From Actinomycetospora succinea (GTDB lineage Bacteria > Actinomycetota > Actinomycetes > Mycobacteriales > Pseudonocardiaceae), in NCBI RefSeq assembly GCF_004363095.1, contig NZ_SNYO01000004.1, forward strand, positions 601,736-665,735: a stretch of DNA of 64,000 nucleotides, in the 5' to 3' direction. Of the stretch, positions 26,263 through 36,125 are shown piece after piece. The position numbers and the translations under genes are program-made. The notes under the pieces were generated by a model that saw nothing but the letters and a program-made list of their open reading frames with translations, was not told the DNA's origin and searched no databases. Position 1 is the first letter of the stretch. Every line of letters begins with the position of its first letter.

Positions 26263-28869
26263 CTAGGTGATCCCGAGGGAGGCGGCGGCCGCGGCGGCTT
26301 CGCGGCGGCCGGTGACGCCGAGCTTCTGCAGGACCGCGGAGACGTGGTGGTCGACGGTCCGGACCGAGACGACGAGCTCCCGGGCGATCTCGGCGTTGGT
26401 GTGCCCCAGGGCGAGGCGGCGCAGGATCGTCATCTGGCGATCGGTGAGCCCGTGCGGGTTCGCCCGGGTGGCGGGTGCGGGTCCGCGGGGGATGGTGCCG
26501 GCGCCCAGCGACCGCAGCCGGTGTCGCGCGCGGTCGGTCGCGGGCCTGGCGCCGAGGCCGTCGAGGAGCGCGAAGGCGTCGCGGACCGTCTCCTCGTCGG
26601 GGGCGTCGAGAAGGTCGAGGGCCTGTTCGTAGGGAGCGCCGAGCGCGGCCCAGCCCTGGGCGGCGGCGCGCCACTCGCCCCGGACGCCGGACGCGAACGG
26701 CTCGGGGCACCCGGCCGGGGGCTGTGTGGCCTCGCCGAACCGGCGTCGCCAGCGCACGACCTCGGCGCGCTGGCGTGCGGGTCCCGGGCCGGCGGTGCGT
26801 TCCGTGAGCTCGACGAGCACGGCGGCGGCCCGGTCGGGGCGGTCGTGCACCCAGCAGTGTTCGACGAGGGCGAGCAGGGCGGGGACCAGCTCGTAGCGGC
26901 TGTCGGTGCGGCGGGCGTAGTCGACGGCCCACGCGAGCACGTCCTCGGCGTCGTCGGCGCCCCGCCGGACCAGGAGCCGGGCCAGCCCCGGCAGGCTGAC
27001 GCGGGTCACCGCGGACTCCTCGCCGGGCCGTCCGACCAGGGCGCGCAGGCCCTCCTCCGCCGCCTCCCAGGCGCCGTGCACGCCCTCGACGAGGTGACGG
27101 TGCACCCGGAGGTGGTCGGCGTAGAGGTCGACCTCCCGGCCGTGCGCCCGGTCGAGGCCCTCCGCGGCGAGCCGGTCCGCCTCCTCGTACCGACCGAGCT
27201 CGAAGAGCTCCTGCACCTCGAGGACGTAGGTGTGGACGACGAGCACGTGGTGGTGCGCAGCGGCCGCCCGGCGGCGGGCGTCCGCCATCTCCTCGCGACC
27301 CCCGGCGTCGCCCAGGAGCATCCGGCACCGGGCCCGCAGCATCCGGCCGAGCGCGTCCAGTCCGGGCGTGCCGAGACGCTCCGCCACGTCCACCTGCTCG
27401 TCGGCCACGGCGATGGCCTCCTCGAACCGGTCGGCGGCCGAGAGGAGCAGGCCCCGGTACCCCAGCGCGACCGCCAGCGACGGCCCCTCGTGGTCGCGGA
27501 GCAGGCGGACGGCCCGCTCGGCGGTGGCGTCGGCCTCGTCGCCGCGGGCCAGCGCCCAGTAGACGGGACCGAGCGGCGTGAGCGCCTCGCCCAGGCGCTG
27601 CGGGTCGCCCAGCTCCTCGCGCACCGCGACCGCGGCCTCGCCGGTCTCGAGGGCCTCCTCCGGCCGGTCGAGGGTGAACAGCGCGGCGGTGCAGGCCTGC
27701 AGCGCCGCGGCCCGGTCGGCCGCGTCCAGCAGGTCGCCGCGGGCGAGGACGTGGCGGTAGAGCGCGACCTCCTGGGCGAACGCGCCGCCCCGCGCGGCCT
27801 GGGCGGCCGCGTCCGGCCCGAGCTCCACGACGGCGAGGTCGTCGCCGGCCCCGAGGGCGTGGTGGACCAGGCGGGCCCGGTCGGGGTCCGGCCGGCCCCG
27901 CAGTGCCTCGAGCACGCGGGCGTTGAGCCCGAGCCGCCGGCTGGTCGGCACCGCGTCCTCCACCGCGCGGCGCGTGAGCTCGTGTCGGAACGCCACCGCC
28001 TGCGGGCCGACCTCGAGGAGGCCCCGTTCCTCGGCGGGCGCGAGCACGGCGAGGTCGCCGACCAGCTGCCGCGCGAGGTCGATCTCGACCGGCGAGGGCA
28101 CGACCGCGAGCTGCTCGAGCGCGACCCGGACCGCGGCGTCGAGGCCGTGCACCCGCGCCAGGACCGCGTCCGCCACCGTCGCCGGGACGCCGGCGAGGTC
28201 CTGTGCGACGGGGGCGCCGCGTGTCGCCGCCAGGATCTCCGAGACGAAGAAGGGGTTGCCGCCGGTGAGGGCGTAGAGCGGGGCGGAGGTCGCGTTGGTG
28301 GCCTCGGCCCACCGGGCGACCGCGGCACGCGAGAGCCGGCGGAGCGCCAGACGGTGGACGGCCGGACCGCCGACGGCGCCGAGCACGCGGCGCAGGCCGT
28401 CGCCGACCTCCTCCTCGCGGAAGGTCATCACCAGGACGGCCGGCAGGTCCTCGGTCCGCCGGGCCAGGAAGCGCAGCACGTCGAGCGTCGCGTCGTCCGC
28501 CCAGTGCACGTCCTCGACCACCAGCACCGTCGGCTCCGCCGCCAGCTCGTCCAGGACCGCGGGCAGCACCGCGGCCCGGTCGCCGTCGAGCAGGGCGCGG
28601 CCGAGGTCGCTCTGCGGGTCGCGGACGACGTCGCGGAACGGCCCGAACGTCCGCGGCGTCACCAGGTCGTCGCACGCGCCGGCCAGCACCCGCGTCCCGC
28701 GGTCCGCACGCGCGACGGCGTGGACGAGGCTGGTCTTGCCCACTCCCGCCTCGCCGGAGACCAGGACCACCGACCCGCTGCCGTGACGGGCCCGGTCCAG
28801 CGCGGCGGCCAGCACCTCGAGCTCGCTGTCCCGCTCCAGGAGCTCGACCACCCCGGCCACCCCCGCCAT
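26263..28869 (-). CDS. LAL-type LuxR regulator with AAA domain
   Basis: An 868-residue large ATP-binding LuxR protein. Walker A is GEAGVGKT (residues 39-46), Walker B is VLVVEDVHWADD, and a C-terminal HTH is encoded close to the stop (LTDRQMTILRRLALGHTNAE, ELVVSVRTVDHHVSAVLQKLG). The middle is a TPR-like helical array. It is the third LAL/MalT-class regulator within 20 kb. No divergent partner gene is obvious; the nearest gene upstream is the TetR at 28953 on the same strand. Inducer and targets are unknown. Confidence 0.88.
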   Translation of the reverse strand: MAGVAGVVELLERDSELEVLAAALDRARHGSGSVVLVSGEAGVGKTSLVHAVARADRGTRVLAGACDDLVTPRTFGPFRDVVRDPQSDLGRALLDGDRAAVLPAVLDELAAEPTVLVVEDVHWADDATLDVLRFLARRTEDLPAVLVMTFREEEVGDGLRRVLGAVGGPAVHRLALRRLSRAAVARWAEATNATSAPLYALTGGNPFFVSEILAATRGAPVAQDLAGVPATVADAVLARVHGLDAAVRVALEQLAVVPSPVEIDLARQLVGDLAVLAPAEERGLLEVGPQAVAFRHELTRRAVEDAVPTSRRLGLNARVLEALRGRPDPDRARLVHHALGAGDDLAVVELGPDAAAQAARGGAFAQEVALYRHVLARGDLLDAADRAAALQACTAALFTLDRPEEALETGEAAVAVREELGDPQRLGEALTPLGPVYWALARGDEADATAERAVRLLRDHEGPSLAVALGYRGLLLSAADRFEEAIAVADEQVDVAERLGTPGLDALGRMLRARCRMLLGDAGGREEMADARRRAAAAHHHVLVVHTYVLEVQELFELGRYEEADRLAAEGLDRAHGREVDLYADHLRVHRHLVEGVHGAWEAAEEGLRALVGRPGEESAVTRVSLPGLARLLVRRGADDAEDVLAWAVDYARRTDSRYELVPALLALVEHCWVHDRPDRAAAVLVELTERTAGPGPARQRAEVVRWRRRFGEATQPPAGCPEPFASGVRGEWRAAAQGWAALGAPYEQALDLLDAPDEETVRDAFALLDGLGARPATDRARHRLRSLGAGTIPRGPAPATRANPHGLTDRQMTILRRLALGHTNAEIARELVVSVRTVDHHVSAVLQKLGVTGRREAAAAAASLGIT

Positions 28870-28952
28870 CTCGGCCCGCCTCCCGGACAGTAGGGAGGAA
28901 CGGACCGGCGGTCCATCACGGCCGCGGACGGCGACGGGCCGGTGACGGGCGG

Positions 28953-29525
28953 TCAGTGCAGGAGCGTGAGCAGGCCCTCCAGGCCGCGCCGGAACGCCGC
29001 GCCGACGGCCTCGGCGCCGTCGAGGCCCGCGCCGGTCATGGCGCCGTCGCGCATCATGACGAAGTGCGCCGCGGCGTCCTCCGGCCGGCCGCGCCGGGGT
29101 GAGTCGCCGAAGACCTCACCGAACAGCTCGGTCAGGGTGCCCACGTACCAGGCCCGGTGCTCGAGGATCAGCCGGCGGACCGGGTCGGCGGGGTCGGGGT
29201 ACTCGGCGGCGGCGTTGAGGAAGGCGCAGCCGCGGAACGCCGGGTCGGCCAGGTCGTCGGTGACGGCGGCGCCGATGGCCCGCAGCGCGTCGTCCGGCGA
29301 CGGGGAGGTCTCGACGGCGGCCTGCACGACGGCGCGGGTGCGGTCGTCGACCCCGTGCAGGTAGGCGAGGACGAGGTCCTCCTTCGACGGGAAGTGCCGG
29401 TAGAACGTCGCCCGCGTCGACGGTGCCTCACCGAGGATGCGCTCGACCCCGACCGCGCGGATCCCCTCGCGGTAGAACAGCGCGCTCGCCGTGGTCAGCA
29501 GGCGTTCCCGGGCGGTCGTCGTCAC
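28953..29525 (-). CDS. TetR family transcriptional repressor
   Basis: A 190-residue TetR protein. The N-terminal HTH runs over residues 6-50 (RERLLTTASALFYREGIRAV, then STRATFYRHFPSKEDLVLAYL), and the C-terminal ligand domain includes RGCAFLNAAAEYPDPADP, typical of the subgroup near small-molecule stress genes. It starts with GTG at 29525 and is divergent from the membrane protein gene at 29636. Two similar operator-like boxes lie in the 110-bp intergenic region, so it probably represses both its own and the neighbour's transcription. Confidence 0.9.
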   Translation of the reverse strand: MTTTARERLLTTASALFYREGIRAVGVERILGEAPSTRATFYRHFPSKEDLVLAYLHGVDDRTRAVVQAAVETSPSPDDALRAIGAAVTDDLADPAFRGCAFLNAAAEYPDPADPVRRLILEHRAWYVGTLTELFGEVFGDSPRRGRPEDAAAHFVMMRDGAMTGAGLDGAEAVGAAFRRGLEGLLTLLH

Positions 29526-29539
29526 GCGTCGACGCTAGC

Positions 29540-29558
29540 AGAAAGAACGGTCGGTCTT
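29540..29558. promoter_or_regulatory. TetR operator box 1
   Basis: AGAAAGAACGGTCGGTCTT, 15-33 bp upstream of the tetR start, shares the core AGAACGGTC with a second box 58 bp away. The partial dyad symmetry fits a TetR dimer site. Confidence 0.6.
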
Positions 29559-29597
29559 GCGGCGGCGGTGCGCCTGTGCCAACCTCGACGACAGCCA

Positions 29598-29615
29598 AGA
29601 GAGAACGGTCTTTCT
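29598..29615. promoter_or_regulatory. TetR operator box 2
   Basis: AGAGAGAACGGTCTTTCT has near-perfect symmetry: arms AGAGAGA and TCTTTCT match at 6 of 7 positions around ACGG. It lies 21-38 bp upstream of the membrane protein start. It shares AGAACGGTC with box 1 and is the better palindrome. Confidence 0.65.
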
Positions 29616-29635
29616 ACCTCCCGAGAGGGCTACTC

Positions 29636-30175
29636 ATGACCACCGCTACCGCCCCGGCCCCTGCCGCCCCGACGCTCCGGCCGCTCTATCTCGCGCGGTT
29701 CGTCTTCGCCCTCGTCTGGGCGGTCCTGCTCTTCCTCGGCGCGTCGAGCGTCGGTGTCCTGACCGCGGCGCTGCTCGTGCTCTACCCCGTGGTCGACGCG
29801 GCGGCGGCGGTGGTCGACGCCCGCACCTCCCGCGCGGACGCGGCCCCGCTCGCCGTCAACGTCGCCATCAGCGCCCTCGCCGCCGTCGGGCTCGCGCTCG
29901 CCGTCGGCTCCGGCGTCCCGGCCGTCCTGCGGGTGTGGGGCGCGTGGGCCGTCGTGGCCGGCGTCGTGCAGCTCGTCGTGGCCGTCCGCCGGCGCCGCGT
30001 CGGGGGCCAGGGGGCGATGGTCCTCAGCGGCGGGCTCTCCGTGCTGGCCGGTGCGGCGTTCGTCGCCATGGCGTCCGGCCCCGGGCCGTCCCTGGCCGCC
30101 GTGGCGGGCTACGCCCTGCTCGGCGGCGTGTTCTTCCTGGTCTTGGCGCTGCGCCTGGGCCGGGGGAGGAGCTGA
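29636..30175 (+). CDS. DUF308-like membrane protein
   Basis: A 179-residue integral membrane protein with about six short hydrophobic segments, in the style of DUF308/HdeD-like proteins (ALVWAVLLFLGASSVGVLTA; LRVWGAWAVVAGVVQLVVAV; a final YALLGGVFFLVLALRLGRG). Function unknown. An ATG at 29636 with GAGAGGG 9 bp before it sets the start. It is divergent from the TetR gene and shares its operator region, which suggests it is the repressor's target. Confidence 0.82.
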   Translation: MTTATAPAPAAPTLRPLYLARFVFALVWAVLLFLGASSVGVLTAALLVLYPVVDAAAAVVDARTSRADAAPLAVNVAISALAAVGLALAVGSGVPAVLRVWGAWAVVAGVVQLVVAVRRRRVGGQGAMVLSGGLSVLAGAAFVAMASGPGPSLAAVAGYALLGGVFFLVLALRLGRGRS

Positions 30176-30195
30176 GGCGGGCGACCAGCTCCCCG

Positions 30196-30504
30196 TCACT
30201 CCTCGCCGGCCTCCCCGAGCACGTCCTCGAGGCGGCTCAGGGCCGTGACCGCCGTGGGCCAGCCGGCGTAGAACGCGAGGTGGGTGATGGCCTCGACGAG
30301 CTCCTCGCGGGTCAGCCCGTTCTCCATGGCCCGGCCGAGGTGGAACGGCAGCTGCTCGACGCGGTAGAGCGAGACCAGGGAGGCGACGGTGACGAGGCTG
30401 CGGTCGCGCTGCGAGAGTCCGGGGCGCTCCCACACGTCGCCGAAGAGGACCTCGCTGGTGAGCTCGGCGAGCTTCGGGGACAGGGCGATCGGGTTCTTGG
30501 CCAT
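30196..30504 (-). CDS. Carboxymuconolactone decarboxylase family protein
   Basis: A 102-residue CMD-domain protein (all-helical, AhpD-like superfamily). It contains LSQRDRSLVTVASLVSLYRVEQLPFHLGRAMENGLT with the conserved Glu and His but no CxxC pair, so it is not an AhpD-type disulfide reductase. CMD proteins next to dehydrogenases and efflux pumps are usually of unknown reaction. It is the last gene of the minus-strand unit with the MFS (12 bp gap) and the alcohol dehydrogenase. Confidence 0.87.
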   Translation of the reverse strand: MAKNPIALSPKLAELTSEVLFGDVWERPGLSQRDRSLVTVASLVSLYRVEQLPFHLGRAMENGLTREELVEAITHLAFYAGWPTAVTALSRLEDVLGEAGEE

Positions 30505-30516
30505 GATCGATTCCTC

Positions 30517-31875
30517 TCAGGATGTCGGGGCGCGGCCGCGGACGGCCAGCGCGAGCAGAGCACACGCGAGCGACACGACGGTGGTGACGACGACGGCGGA
30601 GTCCCAGCCGGCGAGGGTCGCGGCCGGTCCGCTGCCGGCGCCGGCGACGACGACCGCGCAGACGGTGATGCCGAGCGCGGAGCCGACGTAGCGGGCGGTG
30701 TTGTTCGCCCCGGAGCCCATCGCGGTGCGCTCGGGCGGGACGCTGGCCACGGCCTGGCGGCCGAGCGCGGCGTTGAGCACGCCGTTGGCGGCCCCGGCGA
30801 CCAGCAGTCCGGGCACGAGCCGCCACGGGGAGCTGTCGACGGCGAGGCCGAGCAGGGCGACCTGGCCGGCCGCGACGCCGACGAGACCGCCGACCAGCAG
30901 CGCCCGCGGGGTGAGCGCCTCGGGGAGCCAGCGGGCGGCGTAGGCCGTGACCGCGCTCGTGGCCGACCAGGCGAGCAGCACCACCGTCGCGAGGACGGCG
31001 CTCGTGCCGAGTCCGCGTTCCAGCACGGTCGGCACGAAGTTCGACAGCGAGAGCACGCCCGCCCCGGCGCCGACCGCGGCGATCGTCGCGGCGGTGAAGT
31101 CGGGGCACCGGAACAGGGTGAGGTCCAGCATCGGCGCGCGGCTGCGACGCTCGACGGCGACGAAGCCGGCCAGCAGGAGCACCGCGGCGACGAGCAGCAC
31201 GACGGTGGCGGGCACGCCCCCGTCGCTGCGGCCCTGCACGAGCCCGGCCAGCAGCGCCGCGATCCCGGCCGGCAGGAGCAGCGTGCCGGGCACGTCGAGC
31301 GGGCGGGGGTGCGCGGCGCGGGACTCGACCAGCAGCGCGCGTCCCGCGACCGCCAGGGCGAGCGCGGCGGCCGCGATCACCAGGTAGGGCAGGCGCCAGC
31401 CGCCGAGGGCGGCCAGCCCGGCAGCGGTCACCGGGCCGACGGCGACCCCGGCGCCCAGCGCCGCGCCCCATGCTCCGGTCGCCCGCGCGCGGGGACGGCC
31501 GGTGGGGAACGCCTGCCCGATCAGGCCCAGTCCGCAGGCCATCACCCCCGCGCCGCCGAGGCCCTGCCCGATCCGCAGGACGACGAGCCAGACCGGGCCC
31601 GGCGCGAGCCCGGCCAGCAGCGAGGTCAGCGCCAGCACGGCGCCGCCGGCGACGAACACCCGGCGGCGACCGCGTTCGTCGCCGATCGCCCCCGCGGCCA
31701 TGAGCCCGGCCGCGCAGCCCAGGCTCATCGCCGCGAGGATCCAGGCCTGCGCACCGGTCCCCGCGCCGAGCCCGGCCGCGGTGCCGGCCAGCGTCGCCAG
31801 TGGCGTGGTGAACGCGACCAGGGTCAGCAGCACCCCGGCCGACGCCACCACGACCGTCGCACGCCCCGCGGTCAC
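30517..31875 (-). CDS. MFS transporter (drug-efflux type)
   Basis: A 452-residue polytopic major facilitator with 12-14 hydrophobic segments. Motif A-like [14 protein letters not shown] follows the second helix and a [15 protein letters not shown] motif C-like segment follows, which are marks of DHA-type drug/proton antiporters. Substrate unknown. It starts with GTG, overlapping the stop of the alcohol dehydrogenase (GTGA), and is followed by the CMD gene. The three genes form a unit divergent from the XRE regulator. Confidence 0.87.
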   Translation of the reverse strand: MTAGRATVVVASAGVLLTLVAFTTPLATLAGTAAGLGAGTGAQAWILAAMSLGCAAGLMAAGAIGDERGRRRVFVAGGAVLALTSLLAGLAPGPVWLVVLRIGQGLGGAGVMACGLGLIGQAFPTGRPRARATGAWGAALGAGVAVGPVTAAGLAALGGWRLPYLVIAAAALALAVAGRALLVESRAAHPRPLDVPGTLLLPAGIAALLAGLVQGRSDGGVPATVVLLVAAVLLLAGFVAVERRSRAPMLDLTLFRCPDFTAATIAAVGAGAGVLSLSNFVPTVLERGLGTSAVLATVVLLAWSATSAVTAYAARWLPEALTPRALLVGGLVGVAAGQVALLGLAVDSSPWRLVPGLLVAGAANGVLNAALGRQAVASVPPERTAMGSGANNTARYVGSALGITVCAVVVAGAGSGPAATLAGWDSAVVVTTVVSLACALLALAVRGRAPTS

Positions 31876-32903
31876 GGGCGGACGAGGACCTTGAGCGCCT
31901 CGCGATCGGCCATCGCGCGGTAGCCGTCGGGGACGCCGTCGAGCCCCACGGTGCGGTCGAAGACCTTGCCGGGCTCGATCGAGCCGTCGAGCACCTTCGG
32001 CAGCAGGGTGTCGATGTAGGCGCGGGTCGGGGCGGGCCCGCCGGTGAGGGTGACGTTGCCGCCGAACAGGCTGGCGAACCCGACCGGGGCCTCCTCGTAC
32101 TGCGGGACGCCGACGCGGCTGATCGTGCCGCCGGGGCGCACGACGCCGTAGGACTGGTCGTAGGCCGGGCGGGCGCCGACGGCCTCGAGCACGACGTGGG
32201 CGCCCTCGCCGCGGGTGAGCTCGCGGACCTTCGCCACACCCTCCTCGCCGCGCTCGGCGACGACGTCGGTGGCGCCGAACTCGCGGCCCAGGTCGGTGCG
32301 GTCCTTGTGCCGGCCCATGAGGATGATCTGCTCGGCGCCCAGCAGCGTGGCCGACAGCACGGCGAGCAGGCCGACGGCGCCGTCACCGACGACCGCGACG
32401 GTCCTGCCCGGAGCGACGCCACCGCGCACGGCGGCGTGGTAGCCGGTGCCGAACACGTCCGACAGCGTCAGCAGCGACGGCGCGAGCGCGGCGTCGGTCT
32501 CGGGGAGCTTGGCGAGCGTGCCGTCGGCGAGCGGGACGCGGATGGCCTCGGCCTGCCCGCCCTGCTGGCCGGGCTCGTCCCAGAACCCGCCGTGGACGCA
32601 CGAGGTGTGGAGGCCCTCACGGCAGAACGCGCAGGTGCCGTCGGAGTAGGCGAACGGGGCGACGACGTGGTCGCCGGCCTGCAGCCCCGACACGTCGGAG
32701 CCGACGTCGGTGACCACCCCGAGGAACTCGTGACCCATCCGCGCCGGGTTCCCGGCGGGCATGGAGCCGTAGGGCCACAGGTCGCTGCCGCAGATGCAGG
32801 AGGTGGTGATGCGCACGAGCGCGTCGGTGGGCTGCTGGATCACGGGGTCGGGGACGTCCTCGACGCGGACGTCGCCGGCGGAGTACATGACGGTGGCCTT
32901 CAT
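31872..32903 (-). CDS. Zinc-dependent alcohol dehydrogenase family protein
   Basis: A 343-residue MDR-superfamily dehydrogenase. Catalytic zinc ligands are in CICGSDLW (Cys) and GHEFLG (His and Glu). The structural-zinc region is reduced, with cysteines in [15 protein letters not shown]. The nucleotide-binding fold carries [12 protein letters not shown]. The substrate is unknown; the family oxidises alcohols or reduces aldehydes with NAD(P). It is the first gene of the minus-strand unit and is divergent from the XRE regulator over 130 bp of dyad-rich sequence. Confidence 0.9.
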   Translation of the reverse strand: MKATVMYSAGDVRVEDVPDPVIQQPTDALVRITTSCICGSDLWPYGSMPAGNPARMGHEFLGVVTDVGSDVSGLQAGDHVVAPFAYSDGTCAFCREGLHTSCVHGGFWDEPGQQGGQAEAIRVPLADGTLAKLPETDAALAPSLLTLSDVFGTGYHAAVRGGVAPGRTVAVVGDGAVGLLAVLSATLLGAEQIILMGRHKDRTDLGREFGATDVVAERGEEGVAKVRELTRGEGAHVVLEAVGARPAYDQSYGVVRPGGTISRVGVPQYEEAPVGFASLFGGNVTLTGGPAPTRAYIDTLLPKVLDGSIEPGKVFDRTVGLDGVPDGYRAMADREALKVLVRP

Positions 32904-32952
32904 GACGTCGAGGGAACGCGCCGTCCGGCCGTCCTGACAGGCGGAGCCCGGA

Positions 32953-33000
32953 GGGGTGCCACGAGGGGGGTGCCGGCAGCACCCCCGTGCGCAGCACCCC
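32953..33000. promoter_or_regulatory. Concentric inverted repeats between adh and the XRE gene
   Basis: Four half-sites are symmetrical about one centre near 32976: GGGGTGC at 32953-32959 and within 32966-32973, and GCACCCC within 32979-32986 and at 32994-33000. The inner pair is a perfect 8-bp dyad, GGGGGTGC and GCACCCCC, with a 5-base spacer. It lies 34-81 bp upstream of the XRE start and 50-97 bp upstream of the dehydrogenase start, so one complex could control both. Confidence 0.65.
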
Positions 33001-33033
33001 GCGGAGCGCGCCCGCCGGTCCTACCGTGGAGGC

Positions 33034-33963
33034 ATGACCGGAGGCAACGACCGTGCCGAGCTCGGGGAGTTCCTGGCCTCCCGACGGGCCCGGATCACCC
33101 CCGACCAGGTCGGCCTGCCGGTCTACGACGCCGGCAAGCGCCGCGTGCCCGGCCTGCGCCGCGGCGAGGTCGCGACCCTGGCCGGGCTGTCGGTGGACTA
33201 CTACACCCAGCTCGAGCGCGGGAAGGCCGCCGGCGTGTCCGAGTCGGTGCTCGACGCGATCGCGCGGGCCCTGCAGCTCGACGAGGCCGAGCGCTCCCAC
33301 CTCGCCGACCTGCACCGCAGCGTCACCACCAGCCCGCAACGGCGTGCCCGCCCGAAGCGGGCCACCGCGGTCCGCCCGATGCTGCGGCGGCTGCTCGACG
33401 GCCTGACGCTGCCGGCGATGATCGGCAACGCGCGTCAGGACCTCGTCGCCGCCAATCCCCTGGGCTACGCCTTCTACGCGCCGCTCTACCCCGACCCGCA
33501 GCACCCCGACCCGGCCGTGCCGGTGAACTTCGCGCGGTTCTGCTTCCTCGACACGGCCGCGTCCGAGTTCTATCCCGACTGGGACTTCATGGCCGACGTC
33601 GCCGTCAACAACCTGCGCACCGAGGCCGGCCGCGACCCCTACGACCGCGACCTCTCCGACCTCGTCGGCGAGCTCTCCACCCGCAGCGAGGAGTTCCGCG
33701 TCCGCTGGGCCAAGCACAACGTGCGCCTGCACCGCACGGGCACCAAGCGCTTCCACCACCCCGTCGTCGGCGAGATGGAGGTCGGCTACGAGACGATCCC
33801 GCTGCCCGCCGACCCCGGCCTGCGGCTGACCGTCTACAGCCCCGAACCCGCCTCGCCGTCGGCCGATGCCCTGACCCTGCTCGCCACCTGGGCCGCCACG
33901 ACCGCGCAGAGCACGTCCACCGTCTCCCCGACACCACCCACGAACACGAGGACCACACCGTGA
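33034..33963 (+). CDS. XRE-family regulator with MmyB-like sensor domain
   Basis: A 309-residue regulator. The N-terminal HTH (about residues 8-75) has the typical [28 protein letters not shown]. The MmyB-like PAS-type C-terminal domain (about 100-285) has [13 protein letters not shown] and a [21 protein letters not shown]-like ending, which binds a small ligand, often a fatty acid. The ATG at 33034 follows GTGGAGG very closely. Its TGA overlaps the GTG of the aldo/keto reductase. It is divergent from the dehydrogenase-MFS-CMD unit and probably controls both directions. The last 25 residues are Thr/Pro-rich and disordered. Confidence 0.9.
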   Translation: MTGGNDRAELGEFLASRRARITPDQVGLPVYDAGKRRVPGLRRGEVATLAGLSVDYYTQLERGKAAGVSESVLDAIARALQLDEAERSHLADLHRSVTTSPQRRARPKRATAVRPMLRRLLDGLTLPAMIGNARQDLVAANPLGYAFYAPLYPDPQHPDPAVPVNFARFCFLDTAASEFYPDWDFMADVAVNNLRTEAGRDPYDRDLSDLVGELSTRSEEFRVRWAKHNVRLHRTGTKRFHHPVVGEMEVGYETIPLPADPGLRLTVYSPEPASPSADALTLLATWAATTAQSTSTVSPTPPTNTRTTP

Positions 33964-34928
33964 AGACCGCGACGCTGAACGATCTCCAGGTCGGACGCCT
34001 GGGCCTGGGCGCCATGGGCATGTCCCACGGCTACACCGGCGCCGGCAGCGACGACGACGAGTCGATCCGCACCATCCACCGCGCCCTCGACCTCGGCGTC
34101 ACGCTCGTCGACACCGCCGAGGTCTACGGGCCCTACGTCAACGAGGAGCTCGTCGGCCGGGCGATCAAGGGCCGCCGCGACGAGGTCGTGCTCGCCACCA
34201 AGTTCGGGCTGATCTCCCACACGGGCCGCGAGGGCGCCGACTCCAGCCCGGAGAACGTCCGGGCGGCCGTCGACGGGTCGCTGCGCCGCCTCGGCGTCGA
34301 CCACATCGACCTCTACTACCAGCACCGGGTCGACCCGAGCACGCCGATCGAGGAGACCGTCGGGGCGATGGCCGAGCTGGTGGCGGCCGGCAAGGTCCGC
34401 CACCTCGGGCTCTCGGAGGCGTGGACCGACACGATCCGCCGGGCCCACGCGACCCACCCGATCACGGCGCTGCAGTCGGAGTACTCGCTGTTCACCCGCG
34501 ACCAGGAGGAGATCCTGCCGCTGCTGCGCGAGCTCGGGATCGGGCTGGTGCCCTACTCCCCGCTGGGCCGCGGCTTCCTCACCGGGCAGATCCGGACGGT
34601 CGAGGACTTCGCCGACGACGACTTCCGCAAGGACAACCCGCGGTTCGTGGGGGAGGCGTTCCGGCGCAACCTGGCCCTCGCCGACGAGGTCGGGGCCGTG
34701 GCGGGCGAGGTCGGCGCCACCCCGGCGCAGGTCGCGCTGGCCTGGCTGCTGTCCAAGGGCGGCGACATCGCCCCGATCCCGGGCACCAAGCGCGTGTCCC
34801 GGCTCGAGGAGAACGTCGCGGCCGACGGCGTCGAGCTCAGCGCCGAGCAGCTGCGCCGCCTCGACGAGCTGCCCCCGGCCGAGGGCGGGCACCACAGCGA
34901 GTCGCAGATGGCGCTCATCGAGCGCTGA
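33960..34928 (+). CDS. Aldo/keto reductase
   Basis: A 322-residue NADPH-dependent TIM-barrel oxidoreductase of the AKR13-like bacterial group. The tetrad residues are in DTAEVYG (Asp and Tyr), LATKFG (Lys) and YYQHRVDP (His). The C terminus has the cofactor segment [14 protein letters not shown]. It reduces aldehydes or ketones; the substrate is unknown. The GTG start at 33960 is set by the overlap with the regulator's TGA (GTGA), giving MKTATLND. Pairing with an MmyB-type regulator is a common arrangement. Confidence 0.92.
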   Translation: MKTATLNDLQVGRLGLGAMGMSHGYTGAGSDDDESIRTIHRALDLGVTLVDTAEVYGPYVNEELVGRAIKGRRDEVVLATKFGLISHTGREGADSSPENVRAAVDGSLRRLGVDHIDLYYQHRVDPSTPIEETVGAMAELVAAGKVRHLGLSEAWTDTIRRAHATHPITALQSEYSLFTRDQEEILPLLRELGIGLVPYSPLGRGFLTGQIRTVEDFADDDFRKDNPRFVGEAFRRNLALADEVGAVAGEVGATPAQVALAWLLSKGGDIAPIPGTKRVSRLEENVAADGVELSAEQLRRLDELPPAEGGHHSESQMALIER

Positions 34929-34967
34929 GCGCGCTCACCGGGTCCTGATCGCCGCCGGGCCGGTGAC

Positions 34968-36125
34968 TCAGAGGGTGTCGTGGATCCAGTCGGCGATGAA
35001 GCCGGTGGCGGCGGGCATGTTGTCGGCGCTGACGTGCTCGACACCGCCCTCCCGCGCGGTGAACCACTTGAGCTCGCGCCTGGGGCTGTTGACCGCCGTC
35101 TCGTACTGGGCGATCGCGTACTCGCGGGGGATCTGCCGGTCGTTCGCGCCGTGGGTGACGAGGAACGGCACGGTGATCCTCTCGGTGACGCCGACCAGGC
35201 TCATGGACGGCGCGAACGCCATGAACTCGTCGAGGGTGTCCTTCCCGAACACCCACTGGACGTGGTCCCAGTAGTGCGGCACCGGGCGGTCGCCCTCGCG
35301 GGCCAGGCGACGCTTCTGCAGCTCGCCCCAGTCGTAGTTGGCGCCCCAGGCCACGCAGATCCGGAAGCGCTCCTCGAACGCGGCGGCGCGCGGGGCGTAG
35401 TAGCCCCCGAGGGACCAGCCGATGACGCCGACGCGCTCGCCGTCGACGTCGTCGCGGGTCTCGAGCCAGTCCACGCACGGACCCGCCCAGTGCTCGCTGT
35501 CGTGCCGCCCGGTCAGTCCCCGCAGCCGGAGCGCCTCCCCGCTGCCGGGGTGGTCCACGATCAGCGACGACACGCCCCGCCGCGCGAGCTCCTGGGCGAT
35601 CCCCGAGCCGTGGACCATCTCCTTCGTGCTGTCCAGCCCGTTGGTGAACACCATGCAGGGCGCCGGCCCGTCGACGCCCCGGGCGGCGACGAACAGCGCG
35701 GGCAGGCTCGTGTCGCCGTAGGGGATCTCCACGCGGGTGGTGTCGTGCCGGTCGAGCGCGAGGGCCTTCCCGAAGGCGTCGAGCATCGCCCGGTAGGCGT
35801 CCTGCCGCGGCGCGTAGTGCCTGCTCTGCAGGCGCTCCGCGGTGAGGTAGTGCACCGCCGCGCGGTAGTAGCGGGCGCCGGCCGAGAGGGGATGGCCCGC
35901 GGCCTCGTCCTCCCGCGCGAGCTCCGCGAGCCGGTCGGCCACCGCCGTCCAGGAGCGGAAGAACAGCTCGGTGCCCGCGTCCTCGCCGTCACGGGCGGCG
36001 TCGAGGACGGGCGCGCACGCCTCGTCGACCTCGCTGATGTGGGCGCCGGTGTTCAGCGCGATGTTGACCGACAGGTTCCACACGTAGTTGCCCGGGAACA
36101 CCTCGAACACGGCGGGTCCTCTCAC
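34968..36125 (-). CDS. Alpha/beta hydrolase (DHPON hydrolase/FrsA-like)
   Basis: A 385-residue hydrolase with a helical N-terminal cap (FEVFPGNYVWNLSVNIALNTGA, residues 8-29) and a C-terminal alpha/beta domain. Nucleophile S239 is in GWSLGG, acid D330 in HGANDR and base H365 in GGVEHVSAD. The architecture matches 2,6-dihydroxypseudooxynicotine hydrolase, a C-C bond hydrolase, and related esterases. The GTG start at 36125 overlaps the TGA of the SMP-30 gene. It is the third gene of the FAD hydroxylase-SMP-30-hydrolase operon, so it may cleave a ring-fission product or an acylated aromatic. Substrate is inference. Confidence 0.82.
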   Translation of the reverse strand: MRGPAVFEVFPGNYVWNLSVNIALNTGAHISEVDEACAPVLDAARDGEDAGTELFFRSWTAVADRLAELAREDEAAGHPLSAGARYYRAAVHYLTAERLQSRHYAPRQDAYRAMLDAFGKALALDRHDTTRVEIPYGDTSLPALFVAARGVDGPAPCMVFTNGLDSTKEMVHGSGIAQELARRGVSSLIVDHPGSGEALRLRGLTGRHDSEHWAGPCVDWLETRDDVDGERVGVIGWSLGGYYAPRAAAFEERFRICVAWGANYDWGELQKRRLAREGDRPVPHYWDHVQWVFGKDTLDEFMAFAPSMSLVGVTERITVPFLVTHGANDRQIPREYAIAQYETAVNSPRRELKWFTAREGGVEHVSADNMPAATGFIADWIHDTL

